From Flavobacterium fluvii (GTDB taxonomy: Bacteria; Bacteroidota; Bacteroidia; Flavobacteriales; Flavobacteriaceae): 64,000 nucleotides of DNA. The DNA lies in NCBI RefSeq assembly GCF_900129545.1, contig NZ_FQWB01000005.1:62001-126000 (forward strand). Reading direction: 5' to 3'. Of this stretch, positions 1 to 8,158 are shown in pieces. A model generated the notes under the pieces. The model was not told the DNA's origin and searched no databases. It saw nothing but the letters and a program-made list of their open reading frames with translations. A program made the position numbers and the translations under genes. The first letter of the stretch is position 1. Each line of letters begins with the position of its first letter.

Positions 1-1
1 C

Positions 2-226
2 AGCGATGCCATTGTTCGTGGCGGTGCTGCTTATTTGCTTAATAACGACATGCAAATTGATGCTTCCATAAGTACAAGTTTAAAAGACACGCCTTCCATA
101 CTTTATGGTGGAATTGGATTTTCTTGGCGTTATGATGCCAGATATAAAGAAGTGCGAATGAAAGTTGACACGGGAGATTCAGACAAAAAAGCCAAAAGAA
201 GAGCCAAAAGAACCAAAAAAGGATAA
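2..226 (+). CDS. C-terminal end of an outer-membrane beta-barrel protein (partial)
   Basis: The reading frame is open from the first complete codon at base 2 and stops at 224-226; the start lies outside the window. The roughly 74 residues seen alternate polar and hydrophobic residues like the last strands of a transmembrane beta-barrel (segments reading YLLNNDMQIDAS and YGGIGFSWRYD), then a very basic tail rich in Lys and Arg. Flavobacterial proteins ending this way usually belong to the phenol-degradation MetA-like putative transporter family; that is a family inference from a short fragment. Only 23 bases separate it from the next gene, so the two may be co-transcribed. Confidence 0.55.
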   Translation, partial: SDAIVRGGAAYLLNNDMQIDASISTSLKDTPSILYGGIGFSWRYDARYKEVRMKVDTGDSDKKAKRRAKRTKKG

Positions 227-249
227 ACTCACAATACCTAATACACAAA

Positions 250-1368
250 ATGATTACCATAAAAGAAGCCGTTACAAAAAAGGAAATGACCGAATTCGTC
301 AAATTCCCTTTCTCCTTGTACAAAGACAACAAATATTGGGTTCCTCCCATCATTGCCGATGAATTGGAATCCTTCGACAAAACCAAAAATCCAGCTTTCG
401 AAAGCGCAGAAGCCTATTTTTATTTGGCCTACAAAAACAATGAGATTGTCGGCAGGATTGCCACCATCATCAATTGGAACGAAGTGAATAATCAACACAA
501 AAAGAAAGTTCGTTTTGGTTGGTTCGACGTGATTGATGATATCGAAGTGACCAAGGCTTTATTGGAAAAAGCCTATGAATTAGGAAGAAAAAACAATTTG
601 GAACACGTAGAAGGACCGATGGGTTTCTCCAATCTGGATAAAGTTGGCGTTCTCACCGAAGGTTTTGAAGAAATGGGAACCATGATCACTTGGTACAATC
701 ATCCTTATTTCGCGACTCATTTGGAGCAATTGGGATTTGTCAAAGAGAAAGAATACATAGAAAGCATCTTTCCTTTTTCGAACGTAAAACCCGAATTCTT
801 CCTGAAAGCACAAGCGTTAATCAAAAAGCGTTATGAACTGACGAGTTTGAACTTTACCAAAACAAAAGACATAATGCCTTATGTGGACAAAATGTTTGAT
901 TTGTTCAATAATTCTTATGCCAGTTTGTCTTCGTTTGTGGCCATAACCGATATTCAAAAAGAATATTTCAAGAAGAAATACATCAGTTTCATCAATCCGG
1001 AATACATCAAATTCGTGATGGACAAGAACAATGACATTGTGGCTTTCAGCATTGTGATGCCTAGTTTTTCGGAAGCGTTGCAAAAAGCCAAAGGCAAACT
1101 TTTTCCATTTGGGTTTTACCATTTACTTAAAGCCCGAAAAGATAGCAAAGACGTTGTTTTTTACTTGATAGGCGTTCATCCTGAATACCAAAACAAAGGG
1201 GTAACGGCAATCATATTTGATGAATATTTCAAGACTTTCAGTGAAAAAGGAATCGTCAACTGCATCCGAACTCCAGAACTGGAGGAGAATCACGCCATAC
1301 ACAATTTATGGAAAAATTTTGATCCAAGAGTGCATTGTAGAAGGAAAACTTTTATCAAAAACCTGTAA
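250..1368 (+). CDS. GNAT-fold acyltransferase-like protein
   Basis: This 372-residue protein has no signal peptide or membrane segment. The N-terminal part contains the FPFSLYKDNKYWVPP segment typical of a conserved two-lobed family in Bacteroidetes, and the last third carries a GNAT-like acetyl-CoA loop (GVHPEYQNKGV, about residues 305-315) followed by an amphipathic helix. Members are often labelled 'GTP cyclohydrolase' in databases, but I see no cyclohydrolase motif, so an N-acyltransferase of unknown substrate is the better call. A strong bidirectional hairpin terminator lies 25 bases after the stop. Confidence 0.7.
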   Translation: MITIKEAVTKKEMTEFVKFPFSLYKDNKYWVPPIIADELESFDKTKNPAFESAEAYFYLAYKNNEIVGRIATIINWNEVNNQHKKKVRFGWFDVIDDIEVTKALLEKAYELGRKNNLEHVEGPMGFSNLDKVGVLTEGFEEMGTMITWYNHPYFATHLEQLGFVKEKEYIESIFPFSNVKPEFFLKAQALIKKRYELTSLNFTKTKDIMPYVDKMFDLFNNSYASLSSFVAITDIQKEYFKKKYISFINPEYIKFVMDKNNDIVAFSIVMPSFSEALQKAKGKLFPFGFYHLLKARKDSKDVVFYLIGVHPEYQNKGVTAIIFDEYFKTFSEKGIVNCIRTPELEENHAIHNLWKNFDPRVHCRRKTFIKNL

Positions 1369-1392
1369 AAAAGTTTGCAATATCAGTTAACA

Positions 1393-1431
1393 CAAAAAAA
1401 ATCCATTCACATAACGAATGGATTTTTTTTA
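1393..1431. terminator. Bidirectional intrinsic terminator
   Basis: An eight-base-pair stem (ATCCATTC / GAATGGAT) with a seven-base loop is flanked by A and T runs on its two sides. It can end transcription from the upstream acyltransferase gene and from the oppositely oriented oxoamine synthase gene. Confidence 0.85.
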
Positions 1432-1475
1432 TATAATTTCACTGTAAACTGTGACTGCAAACTATAAACTAAATA

Positions 1476-2738
1476 TTAAGCATCCAAATCAACCTTAGTT
1501 CTACTGGCTATCTCTTTATAAGTTCCGTTTACCAATTTCTCACGAATTGCTTCAAACGCAGTAAGTGTTTGATCAATATCATCCAATGTATGTGGAGCAG
1601 TAGGAATAACACGCAGTAAAATCATTCCTTTTGGAATAACCGGATAAATTACTATCGACAAGAAAATACCATAATTTTCTCTTAAGTCATTCACCATTAC
1701 CATCGCTTCCGGCACACTTCCTTCCAAATAAACCGGTGTAACGCAAGTATTGGTGTCACCAATATTAAATCCTTTGCTTCTCAAACCATTTTGCAAAGCA
1801 TTTACGTTTTCCCATAATTTGTCTTTCAATCCCGGGTTATCACGCAATAACTGTAAACGTTTCAAAGAACCGATAGTCTGAATCATTGGCAATGCTTTGG
1901 CAAACATTTGGGAACGTAAATTGTATTTCAAATAATCGATAATATCTTTATCGGCAGCCACAAAAGCTCCAATATTCGCCATTGATTTGGCAAACGTAGA
2001 AAAATAAACATCAATTCCATCTTGACAACCTTGCTCCTCGCCTGCTCCGGCACCTGTTTTACCAAGTGTACCAAAACCGTGGGCATCATCAACCAAAAGA
2101 CGGAAATTGTATTTCTTTTTCATTTCCACAATTTCTTTCAACTTTCCTTGCTGACCGCGCATTCCAAAAACACCTTCAGTAATAAAAAGGATTCCTCCAC
2201 CTGTTTCCGTAGCTATTTTGGTAGCGCGTTGCAGGTTTTTCTCCATACTTTCAATGTCGTTGTGCTTGTACGTAAAACGTTTTCCGCTGTGTAAACGAAC
2301 CCCGTCAATAATACAAGCGTGCCCATCAACATCATACACAATCACGTCGTTTCTTGTAACCAAAGCATCGATGATGGAAACCATTCCTTGGTAACCGAAA
2401 TTCAATAAATAAGCTGATTCTTTCATTACAAAAGCAGCCAATTCTTGCTCTAATTGTTCGTGATATTTAGTATGACCACTCATCATGCGCGCACCCATTG
2501 GGGCAGCTGCACCAAATTCCAAGGCTGCATCTGCATCTGCTTTACGCACTTCTGGATGGTTTGCCAGACCTAAATAGTCATTCAAACTCCAGTTTAAAAC
2601 CTCTTTTCCTTGAAATTTCATTCTTGGTCCCAAGTCTCCTTCCAACTTTGGAAACACAAAATAACCTTCTGCTTGTGAAGCCCATTTTCCTAGTGGACCT
2701 TTATTGTTTTGAATTCTTTCGAATAAATCTTTTACCAT
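1476..2738 (-). CDS. PLP-dependent alpha-oxoamine synthase (serine palmitoyltransferase / cysteate acyltransferase type)
   Basis: The 420-residue protein is a fold-type I PLP enzyme of the alpha-oxoamine synthase family, which condenses an amino acid with an acyl-CoA or acyl-ACP and releases CO2. The stacking histidine is H140 (DGH), the cofactor-binding DDAH is at 217-220, and the Schiff-base lysine is K251 in STFAKSMANIG. The N-terminal LNWSLNDYLGLA motif (about 48-59) is typical. Related flavobacterial enzymes act in sphingolipid or sulfonolipid synthesis (serine palmitoyltransferase or cysteate C-acyltransferase); 2-amino-3-ketobutyrate-CoA ligase and 8-amino-7-oxononanoate synthase are less likely because the active-site lysine motif differs from theirs. 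The substrate cannot be read from sequence. It stands alone between a terminator and a repeat-bearing spacer. Confidence 0.8.
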   Translation of the reverse strand: MVKDLFERIQNNKGPLGKWASQAEGYFVFPKLEGDLGPRMKFQGKEVLNWSLNDYLGLANHPEVRKADADAALEFGAAAPMGARMMSGHTKYHEQLEQELAAFVMKESAYLLNFGYQGMVSIIDALVTRNDVIVYDVDGHACIIDGVRLHSGKRFTYKHNDIESMEKNLQRATKIATETGGGILFITEGVFGMRGQQGKLKEIVEMKKKYNFRLLVDDAHGFGTLGKTGAGAGEEQGCQDGIDVYFSTFAKSMANIGAFVAADKDIIDYLKYNLRSQMFAKALPMIQTIGSLKRLQLLRDNPGLKDKLWENVNALQNGLRSKGFNIGDTNTCVTPVYLEGSVPEAMVMVNDLRENYGIFLSIVIYPVIPKGMILLRVIPTAPHTLDDIDQTLTAFEAIREKLVNGTYKEIASRTKVDLDA

Positions 2739-2828
2739 AATATAAATGAAGTGATACTATTAATTTTAAGAAGTTGCAAAAATAATTATTTAAATTTTAT
2801 TATGGTCTCGAAAGCAAAATTATTTTTA

Positions 2829-2930
2829 GGAGCTAATCCTGCTGTCCACTATATCTTTTGCTTTTAAAGAAAAAAGCAAAAGGATACCGTTTAACTTCGT
2901 TGAATCTTCGATTTCCATCAGGGCTAGGCA
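2829..2930. repeat. Interspersed Flavobacterium-type palindromic repeat
   Basis: The spacer begins AGGAGCTAATCCTGCTGTCC, contains an inner inverted repeat (ATCTTTTGCTTTT / AAAAGCAAAAGGAT, about 2853-2885) and ends with CATCAGGGCTAGG. This framework of outer GGAGCTA..CCTGCTGTCC and GGGCTAGG around a variable palindrome is one I recognise from intergenic regions of many Flavobacterium genomes. No protein gene is visible in it. Confidence 0.5.
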
Positions 2931-2952
2931 TCTTTGGTAACAATAAACTTTG

Positions 2953-2960
2953 TACATTTG
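2953..2960 (+). promoter_or_regulatory. Candidate -7 box (TACATTTG) for the NYN-domain gene
   Basis: TACATTTG matches the Bacteroidetes -7 consensus TAnnTTTG. A TTTG sits 16 bases upstream as a possible -33 element. The start codon follows 40 bases downstream. Confidence 0.5.
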
Positions 2961-2999
2961 AATACTATTTTTCATTAGCAAAAATCATATCAATAAAAT

Positions 3000-3857
3000 A
3001 TGTCACAAACCTCCAAAGAATTAAAACTCGCCGTTCTCATTGATGCCGACAACGTTCCTTACAGCAATGTCAAAGGAATGATGGAAGAAATAGCCAAATA
3101 TGGCACACCTACCACCAAGCGTATTTATGCCGATTGGACCAAACCCAATGCCGGAGGTTGGAAATCGGTTTTACTCGAACACGCCATCACTCCTATCCAA
3201 CAATACAGTTACACGGTGGGAAAAAACTCTTCGGATTCTGCTTTAATCATTGATGCGATGGATTTGCTGTATTCTGGAAAACTGGATGGTTTTTGCATTG
3301 TTTCCAGCGATAGCGATTTCACCCGATTGGCCATTCGTTTGAGAGAATCCGGAATGAAAGTAATTGGCATTGGCGAGAAGAAAACACCAAGCGCCTTTAT
3401 CGCTGCTTGTGATAGATTCGTGTTTATTGAAGTGCTGGACGGAGCCATCAAAAAGACTAGAGCAATTGCAAATGGACAAAACAAATTACCAAAAAGCAAG
3501 ATTGTGGAGGAGAACAAAAAAGTAATAGACCCGACCGCTAACGAACAGGCGAAGCAAAAAATAACGGCAAAATCTCCTGAAAAAATAGTACAAAAACCGC
3601 TCAATAAAATTGACAATCAAACCATAGAACTCATTGAAGACACCCTCGAAGCGATTGGCGATGAAGACGGTTGGGCTTTTCTTGGCGATGTCGGCAACCT
3701 CATCGTGAAGAAAAAACCCGAATTTGATCCCAGAAATTATGGTTTTTCGAAACTGACTCCAATGCTTAAATCACTGACCGATATTCTCGAAATCGACGAA
3801 AGAGAATCCGACAAAAAAGGAATCAAGCATGTTTATGTAAGATTACGTTTTGCATAA
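3000..3857 (+). CDS. NYN-domain ribonuclease-like protein with C-terminal OST-HTH/LOTUS domain
   Basis: The 285-residue protein has an N-terminal NYN (PIN-like) domain, residues about 9-145, with the acidic positions expected of the metal-dependent nuclease fold: D15 and D17 in VLIDADN, the SSDSDF motif near residue 100, and a later ACDRF. A basic linker follows, then residues about 205-283 match the OST-HTH/LOTUS RNA-binding fold (GWAFLGDVGNLI). This pairing (LabA/DUF88-like plus LOTUS) is known in bacteria and in animal germline proteins; the bacterial role is poorly defined but RNA binding or cleavage is the likely activity. A TAnnTTTG box precedes it. Confidence 0.85.
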   Translation: MSQTSKELKLAVLIDADNVPYSNVKGMMEEIAKYGTPTTKRIYADWTKPNAGGWKSVLLEHAITPIQQYSYTVGKNSSDSALIIDAMDLLYSGKLDGFCIVSSDSDFTRLAIRLRESGMKVIGIGEKKTPSAFIAACDRFVFIEVLDGAIKKTRAIANGQNKLPKSKIVEENKKVIDPTANEQAKQKITAKSPEKIVQKPLNKIDNQTIELIEDTLEAIGDEDGWAFLGDVGNLIVKKKPEFDPRNYGFSKLTPMLKSLTDILEIDERESDKKGIKHVYVRLRFA

Positions 3858-3910
3858 TAGTCAGAATCAAAAACTTCAATCCATAAAAAATTTTTAAATT
3901 TTTCTGATTA

Positions 3911-5419
3911 ATGAGAAAACAATTATTCGCAATTGGCTTAACACTATTGACAATTTCCTTTTGTTTTAACTACTTTCTAAAAACAGGATTTGTGTTTTCA
4001 ACTTTAATGATAATTCTAATAATTATCGGATTCTACAATACCATACAACAAAAACACGCCATACTTAGAAATTTTCCGGTTTTGGGTTATTTCAGGTATT
4101 TGTTCGAAAAAATTGTACCCGAAATCCAGCAATACTTCATAGAGCGCACTACCGACGGGAAACCGTTTTCAAGGAACCAACGCAGCTTGGTCTATCAAAG
4201 AGCCAAAAATATTGATGCCACATCCCCTTTTGGAACTCAATTGGTACTGAATCAAGACAGTTATGAAGGAATCAAACATTCGATATTTCCGGCAACAGTC
4301 AACGAAGAACTGCCAAGAGTTATCGTTGGCGGACCAGCTTGTACCCAACCTTATTCGGCTTCTTTATTGAATATTTCTGCCATGAGTTTTGGGTCATTGA
4401 GTGAAAACGCCATTGTTTCACTCAACAAAGGCGCACAAAAAGGAAATTTCTACCACAATACCGGAGAAGGAGGTTTAACCGAATTTCATCAAAACGGTGC
4501 CGATATTACTTGGCAAATCGGAACGGGTTATTTTGGTTGCCGCGATGACAGAGGCGGTTTTGACGGTGGGAAATTTGCGGAAAAAGCCAATCTTTCTGCC
4601 GTAAAAATGATTGAAATAAAATTGTCGCAAGGTGCAAAACCAGGTCACGGAGGCGTACTTCCTGCTTCCAAAAACACGGAACAAATTGCAAAAATAAGAG
4701 GCCTTCAACCCCACACAACCATACTTTCGCCACCTTGCCACAGCGCTTTTTCCGATGGTAAAGGATTAATTGAATTTATTACTCGTTTACGCCAATTATC
4801 CAATGGAAAACCTATTGGATTCAAATTATGCATTGGTGACACGTCCGAATTTGAAAACTTGTGCCAGGAGATGATTCATCAAAATTGCTATCCCGATTTC
4901 ATAACCGTTGATGGTGCCGAAGGCGGAACGGGAGCTGCTCCATTGGAATTTGCCGACGGTGTTGGAATGCCTCTTGAACCTGCCTTGATTTTTGTAAACA
5001 AAACCTTGATTCGATTGGGAATTAGAGATGAGATCAGGGTAATTTGCAGTGGGAAAATCATTTCGGGTTATTCCATATTAAAAGCGATTGCCTTGGGAGC
5101 GGATATGTGTAATTCAGCACGTGGGTTCATGTTTTCTTTGGGCTGCATTCAAGCATTGCGATGCAACAACAACGAATGCCCAACGGGAGTGGCCACGCAA
5201 AACAAAATGTTGATAAAAGGATTGGTGGTTACCGATAAATCCGAAAGAGTGTTTCATTTTCACAAAAACACCTTGCACGCCGCCAACGAATTACTGGCTG
5301 CAGCCGGAAAAAACTCTTTTGCCGAAGTCGACATCAACATCTTTATGCGGGGAGACGAGTTTTCGAACCTTGCCGATCACTATTTTCCGGATAATTTAAC
5401 GAATGTCACTAAGCATTAA
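3911..5419 (+). CDS. Membrane-anchored FMN-binding glutamate-synthase-like protein
   Basis: The 502-residue protein starts with two hydrophobic helices (about 5-23 and 27-45), then a glutamate synthase central/FMN-binding TIM barrel. The GGPACTQPY, ISAMSFGSLS and GEGGL segments are typical, and the Fe-S cysteines are conserved as C-x5-C-x4-C in the segment LGCIQALRCNNNECPTGVA. The glutaminase domain and the GltD partner are absent, so this is the stand-alone FMN/3Fe-4S family rather than GOGAT. Proteins of this type are common in Bacteroidetes and their electron partners are unknown. It lies 53 bases after the NYN gene on the same strand and may be co-transcribed. Confidence 0.88.
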   Translation: MRKQLFAIGLTLLTISFCFNYFLKTGFVFSTLMIILIIIGFYNTIQQKHAILRNFPVLGYFRYLFEKIVPEIQQYFIERTTDGKPFSRNQRSLVYQRAKNIDATSPFGTQLVLNQDSYEGIKHSIFPATVNEELPRVIVGGPACTQPYSASLLNISAMSFGSLSENAIVSLNKGAQKGNFYHNTGEGGLTEFHQNGADITWQIGTGYFGCRDDRGGFDGGKFAEKANLSAVKMIEIKLSQGAKPGHGGVLPASKNTEQIAKIRGLQPHTTILSPPCHSAFSDGKGLIEFITRLRQLSNGKPIGFKLCIGDTSEFENLCQEMIHQNCYPDFITVDGAEGGTGAAPLEFADGVGMPLEPALIFVNKTLIRLGIRDEIRVICSGKIISGYSILKAIALGADMCNSARGFMFSLGCIQALRCNNNECPTGVATQNKMLIKGLVVTDKSERVFHFHKNTLHAANELLAAAGKNSFAEVDINIFMRGDEFSNLADHYFPDNLTNVTKH

Positions 5420-5423
5420 ACAC

Positions 5424-5472
5424 AAAAAAGGAGGGCTTTTTACAGCCCTCCAATTATTGATTTTGATTTGCC
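5424..5472 (-). terminator. Minus-strand intrinsic terminator, third copy of a repeated 3' RNA module
   Basis: On the minus strand the stem GGAGGGC / GCCCTCC with loop TGTAAAAA is followed by a T run, so it can end the PL4 lyase transcript. The hairpin and the preceding AAATCAAAATCAATAATT are nearly identical to the 3' ends of the two RNAs at 7563-7699 and 7895-8050. The matching 5' half is weak here, with at best a degenerate GGTTGTTTTTTGC near 5518-5530, so this looks like a partial or decayed third copy. Confidence 0.75.
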
Positions 5473-5561
5473 TATGTCCACAATAGTTATTAAAGAAAGT
5501 CACATAAAGCATTAAGTGCAAAAAACAACCTAAGTTTTGAAACGAATTCTTTATATTTCAT

Positions 5562-7421
5562 TTATTTTGAATCATCCAACTCTAAACGTAAATAATCGTA
5601 CAATACACCGAAAGGCCATTTTTTTGCATCAAAAGAGAGTTGAATAGTATTCTTGCCTTTTTGAAGTAATTGGGCATCAAAAACCAAATTTATTTCCACT
5701 TCTTTTCCTCTTATCCCATCACGGTGCATTACTCCCATTTCTGGTAAATGTCCTGTGTTTCCAATTGGTTTACCATTCAAAGTAACATAAATAATTTCTC
5801 CTTTTCTACTACCACAAATGGCCAATCTCAAAGTCCCTTTACCCTTTTTTTGTTCGGCTAAATCAAAATTTACATTCCATTTTGTACCACCTACAACAGT
5901 ATAATCTGCATCAATAACCGTGGGTTGGCAATAATTCCAATCTTTACTCCAATCACTCTTTCCAATGGTAAAATTTACATCATTGGGAAATTCTTTTGGA
6001 TATAACATGTACAGTCCCCATTGCCAGTAATGGTCTCCGTGTTTGAATTCGGAAGCTGAACGATTGGGAATTCCTATTTCCCATAATTGTTTTCCGTATC
6101 GAATGGGTGTCCAAATTTGTGTTCCTATATCCAATTTGCTTCCAGAAGTAATTGTTATGGCTGTTTTTTTAAACTCTCCCAAAATTCCATCGGCAAAAGC
6201 ATATAAATTGTATTTTCCAGCACGAATATTGGGAATTGTAAAAGTTCCATTTGCGTCAGCATGTACCCAAAATTGATAATTTTTCCCTTCATATTGCCAA
6301 TTTGTATCCATTGTCGCTAATCCAACCCAAATATTTGAAATAGCAGTTGTTGGTGTTAAGGAATCATTGATTTTAATTTGACCTTCTAAAGTTCCTCGTT
6401 CTTGTTTTAACGGATATTCTTTATCTTTAACCCAACTAAAAGGCCATTGCAGTTGCTGTTTTTTAGATTCCTCGATGGCGTCATTCCACATTAAATCACT
6501 GTTTGCACCCGAATTGCAATAAAAATAGAAAGGACCAATAAATTTATTCCAATCTTCATTTGGGTTAAATTTTAGTGCAGTACCTCCATAATGCCCATCT
6601 TGCCAATGATTTAGCAAAATAGCTTCTACATGACCCGTGTTGCCTACTTGTGTTGGACCTCCGTTAATGTATTCAAAACTGGGATTTATCACCCAAAAGC
6701 CAATGTTTTTTTGTGTACTGGTCCAACCCCAAGTGGGAGTTTGGGCCAAAATAGCCGAATAATCGTATTTATGCTCTACTTCGCCTTTTCTAATTCCGGT
6801 AGTAAGAAGCTTTGCTTCTTTTACATTTCGTTTTATGCCGTTTTCAACATCAAAAGCTGAAGCCATTTTTTGTTTTCGGTTAGCATCAACAGTATAAAAA
6901 TCAAAAATAGTTGGATTTAATTCAACAATCATTCTTCCTTGTCCTAATTTAAATTTAGGATAATCTGGGCGATGATGGAAGTACGCTGAAAGATAAACTC
7001 CTTTGTCTTGCTTTCCTAACGTAAATCGAAGGTCAATATCCAAGGGAATAGTTGTAGTGTCATTTTCGTATTTGAATTTAAAACTTACTTCTGCACGTTC
7101 ACCATTATTTTCAGAAGGATTGGTGCGAATACTATAGCTCATCTTTTTAGAAAATTGAACTAATTTTTCATCATCATGAAATTCATCGGTAGTGGCTACA
7201 ATATTCCAATTAGCCCTTTGTTTTCCAACCATTTCCAGTCCTTTGTATTTGATTGAAGATATATACGCACTTTTTTTATTGAGTGTTACTTGCACAAAAT
7301 CGTTTGAAAGTATTACGGTAGTACCTTGATCGTTTATTGCTACACCTTTTTGGGAATAACCAATGGATGTAATGAAAATGATAGCTAGAAGGAAGGGGTT
7401 TTTTAGACTTTTTTTTATCAT
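5562..7421 (-). CDS. Rhamnogalacturonan lyase-like protein (polysaccharide lyase family 4)
   Basis: This 619-residue exported protein has a signal peptide in about the first 23 residues (ending GYSQ). The order is an N-terminal beta-sandwich catalytic-like domain (about 30-340, with WNIVATTDEFHDDEK and NHWQDGHYGGT), a fibronectin-type III/carboxypeptidase-regulatory-like domain (about 350-440, GTLEGQIKIND) and a C-terminal carbohydrate-binding jelly-roll domain. That three-domain order matches PL4 rhamnogalacturonan endolyases, which cleave the rhamnose-galacturonate backbone of pectin by beta-elimination. The chosen start (ATG at 7421) gives the signal peptide directly; an upstream in-frame ATG at 7448 would spoil it. 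No SusCD pair or other pectinase is beside it. Confidence 0.75.
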   Translation of the reverse strand: MIKKSLKNPFLLAIIFITSIGYSQKGVAINDQGTTVILSNDFVQVTLNKKSAYISSIKYKGLEMVGKQRANWNIVATTDEFHDDEKLVQFSKKMSYSIRTNPSENNGERAEVSFKFKYENDTTTIPLDIDLRFTLGKQDKGVYLSAYFHHRPDYPKFKLGQGRMIVELNPTIFDFYTVDANRKQKMASAFDVENGIKRNVKEAKLLTTGIRKGEVEHKYDYSAILAQTPTWGWTSTQKNIGFWVINPSFEYINGGPTQVGNTGHVEAILLNHWQDGHYGGTALKFNPNEDWNKFIGPFYFYCNSGANSDLMWNDAIEESKKQQLQWPFSWVKDKEYPLKQERGTLEGQIKINDSLTPTTAISNIWVGLATMDTNWQYEGKNYQFWVHADANGTFTIPNIRAGKYNLYAFADGILGEFKKTAITITSGSKLDIGTQIWTPIRYGKQLWEIGIPNRSASEFKHGDHYWQWGLYMLYPKEFPNDVNFTIGKSDWSKDWNYCQPTVIDADYTVVGGTKWNVNFDLAEQKKGKGTLRLAICGSRKGEIIYVTLNGKPIGNTGHLPEMGVMHRDGIRGKEVEINLVFDAQLLQKGKNTIQLSFDAKKWPFGVLYDYLRLELDDSK

Positions 7422-7562
7422 AAGTAGGTGTTTGGGGACATACAGCATTCCTTAAGATAAACAAATAGGGATTTGGTTTAAGGGTTAATATAGAAAAAGG
7501 CAAAAAGGTTCAACTTTTGACTACAACCAAAATTAAGCCGATCCATTTTACCCAATGATGAC

Positions 7563-7699
7563 AAAAAAAGGAGGGCTTTTTACAGCCCTCCAATTGTTGA
7601 TTTTGATTTACAATTGTTTACATCTACTTACCCTTTAGTTGACTAATAAATAATCTTCCATATTTCGGTACTTATGTAAATAAGTAATGAATCAAAACC
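7563..7699 (-). ncRNA. Candidate structured small RNA, copy A (6S-like)
   Basis: The RNA is read on the minus strand, about 137 nt. A -7 box TACATTTG lies at 7712-7705 with TTTG 15 bases upstream. The 5' end GGTTTTGATT (7699-7690) can pair with AATCAAAA near the 3' end (about 7608-7599), and ATTACTT can pair with AAGTAGAT, closing an extended helix; a terminator (GGAGGGC / GCCCTCC plus seven T) ends it. Copy B has the same design with compensatory changes. The long closed helix with internal loops, the length and the phylum recall 6S RNA, and the 6S-Flavo motif is described for Bacteroidetes; that identity is inferred. No open reading frame is conserved between the copies. Confidence 0.6.
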
Positions 7700-7894
7700 A
7701 TATTCAAATGTACAATAATTTCACTTTCAAATATTTCAAAAACAAACATTTAACACCAAATTAACTCCGTTGTTTTTTCACCATTGAAATTGAATGGAAA
7801 CCTTTTAATTTTAAATTATTTTAGAAATAAATCAGGTCTTCGCAATCAATTTTCAAAACCCTTAATTTACCCAAAAATCAAATCCCTAATTGTC

Positions 7895-8050
7895 AAAAAA
7901 AAAGGAGGACTTTTTACAGTCCTCCAATTTGTACGTTCTGATTTATCATTATCTAACTTATACTTAAATTCGGTATAGCTGACTATTGAGATACTTTTTC
8001 TAATATTAAAATATTTATGATATTATATGCTCAAGTAATTAATCAGAACC
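7895..8050 (-). ncRNA. Candidate structured small RNA, copy B (6S-like)
   Basis: This is the minus-strand homologue of copy A, about 156 nt. The -7 box TAAATTTG is at 8063-8056 with TTTG 15 bases upstream, as in copy A. The 5' arm GGTTCTGATT (8050-8041) pairs with AATCAGAAC (about 7943-7935). Relative to copy A a T-A pair has become C-G. In the terminator stem GGAGGAC / GTCCTCC a G-C pair has become A-T. These paired changes show selection on structure. Conserved unpaired blocks include AGTCA-CTA in the middle and ACAATTGG or ACAAATTGG before the terminator. Confidence 0.6.
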
Positions 8051-8158
8051 ACACCCAAATTTACGATTAATTACAACACAAAACATTGTTTTCAAATACT
8101 TTAACAACGAATTAAGAGTCTTTTGTCTTCTTTCTGTAAAAAAGAAAACAATTCCTGC

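Larger units (their letters stand above)
7422..8158. other. 737-base spacer without protein genes
   Basis: Apart from the two RNA units described separately I see no coding sequence. The short open frames are A+T-rich, lack starts with context and are not conserved between the two homologous RNA copies. Confidence 0.7.

Noticed and set aside
7784-7978. 64-codon plus-strand frame across RNA copy B
   Set aside because: Not conserved in copy A, A+T-rich, and opposite in direction to the promoter and terminator seen.
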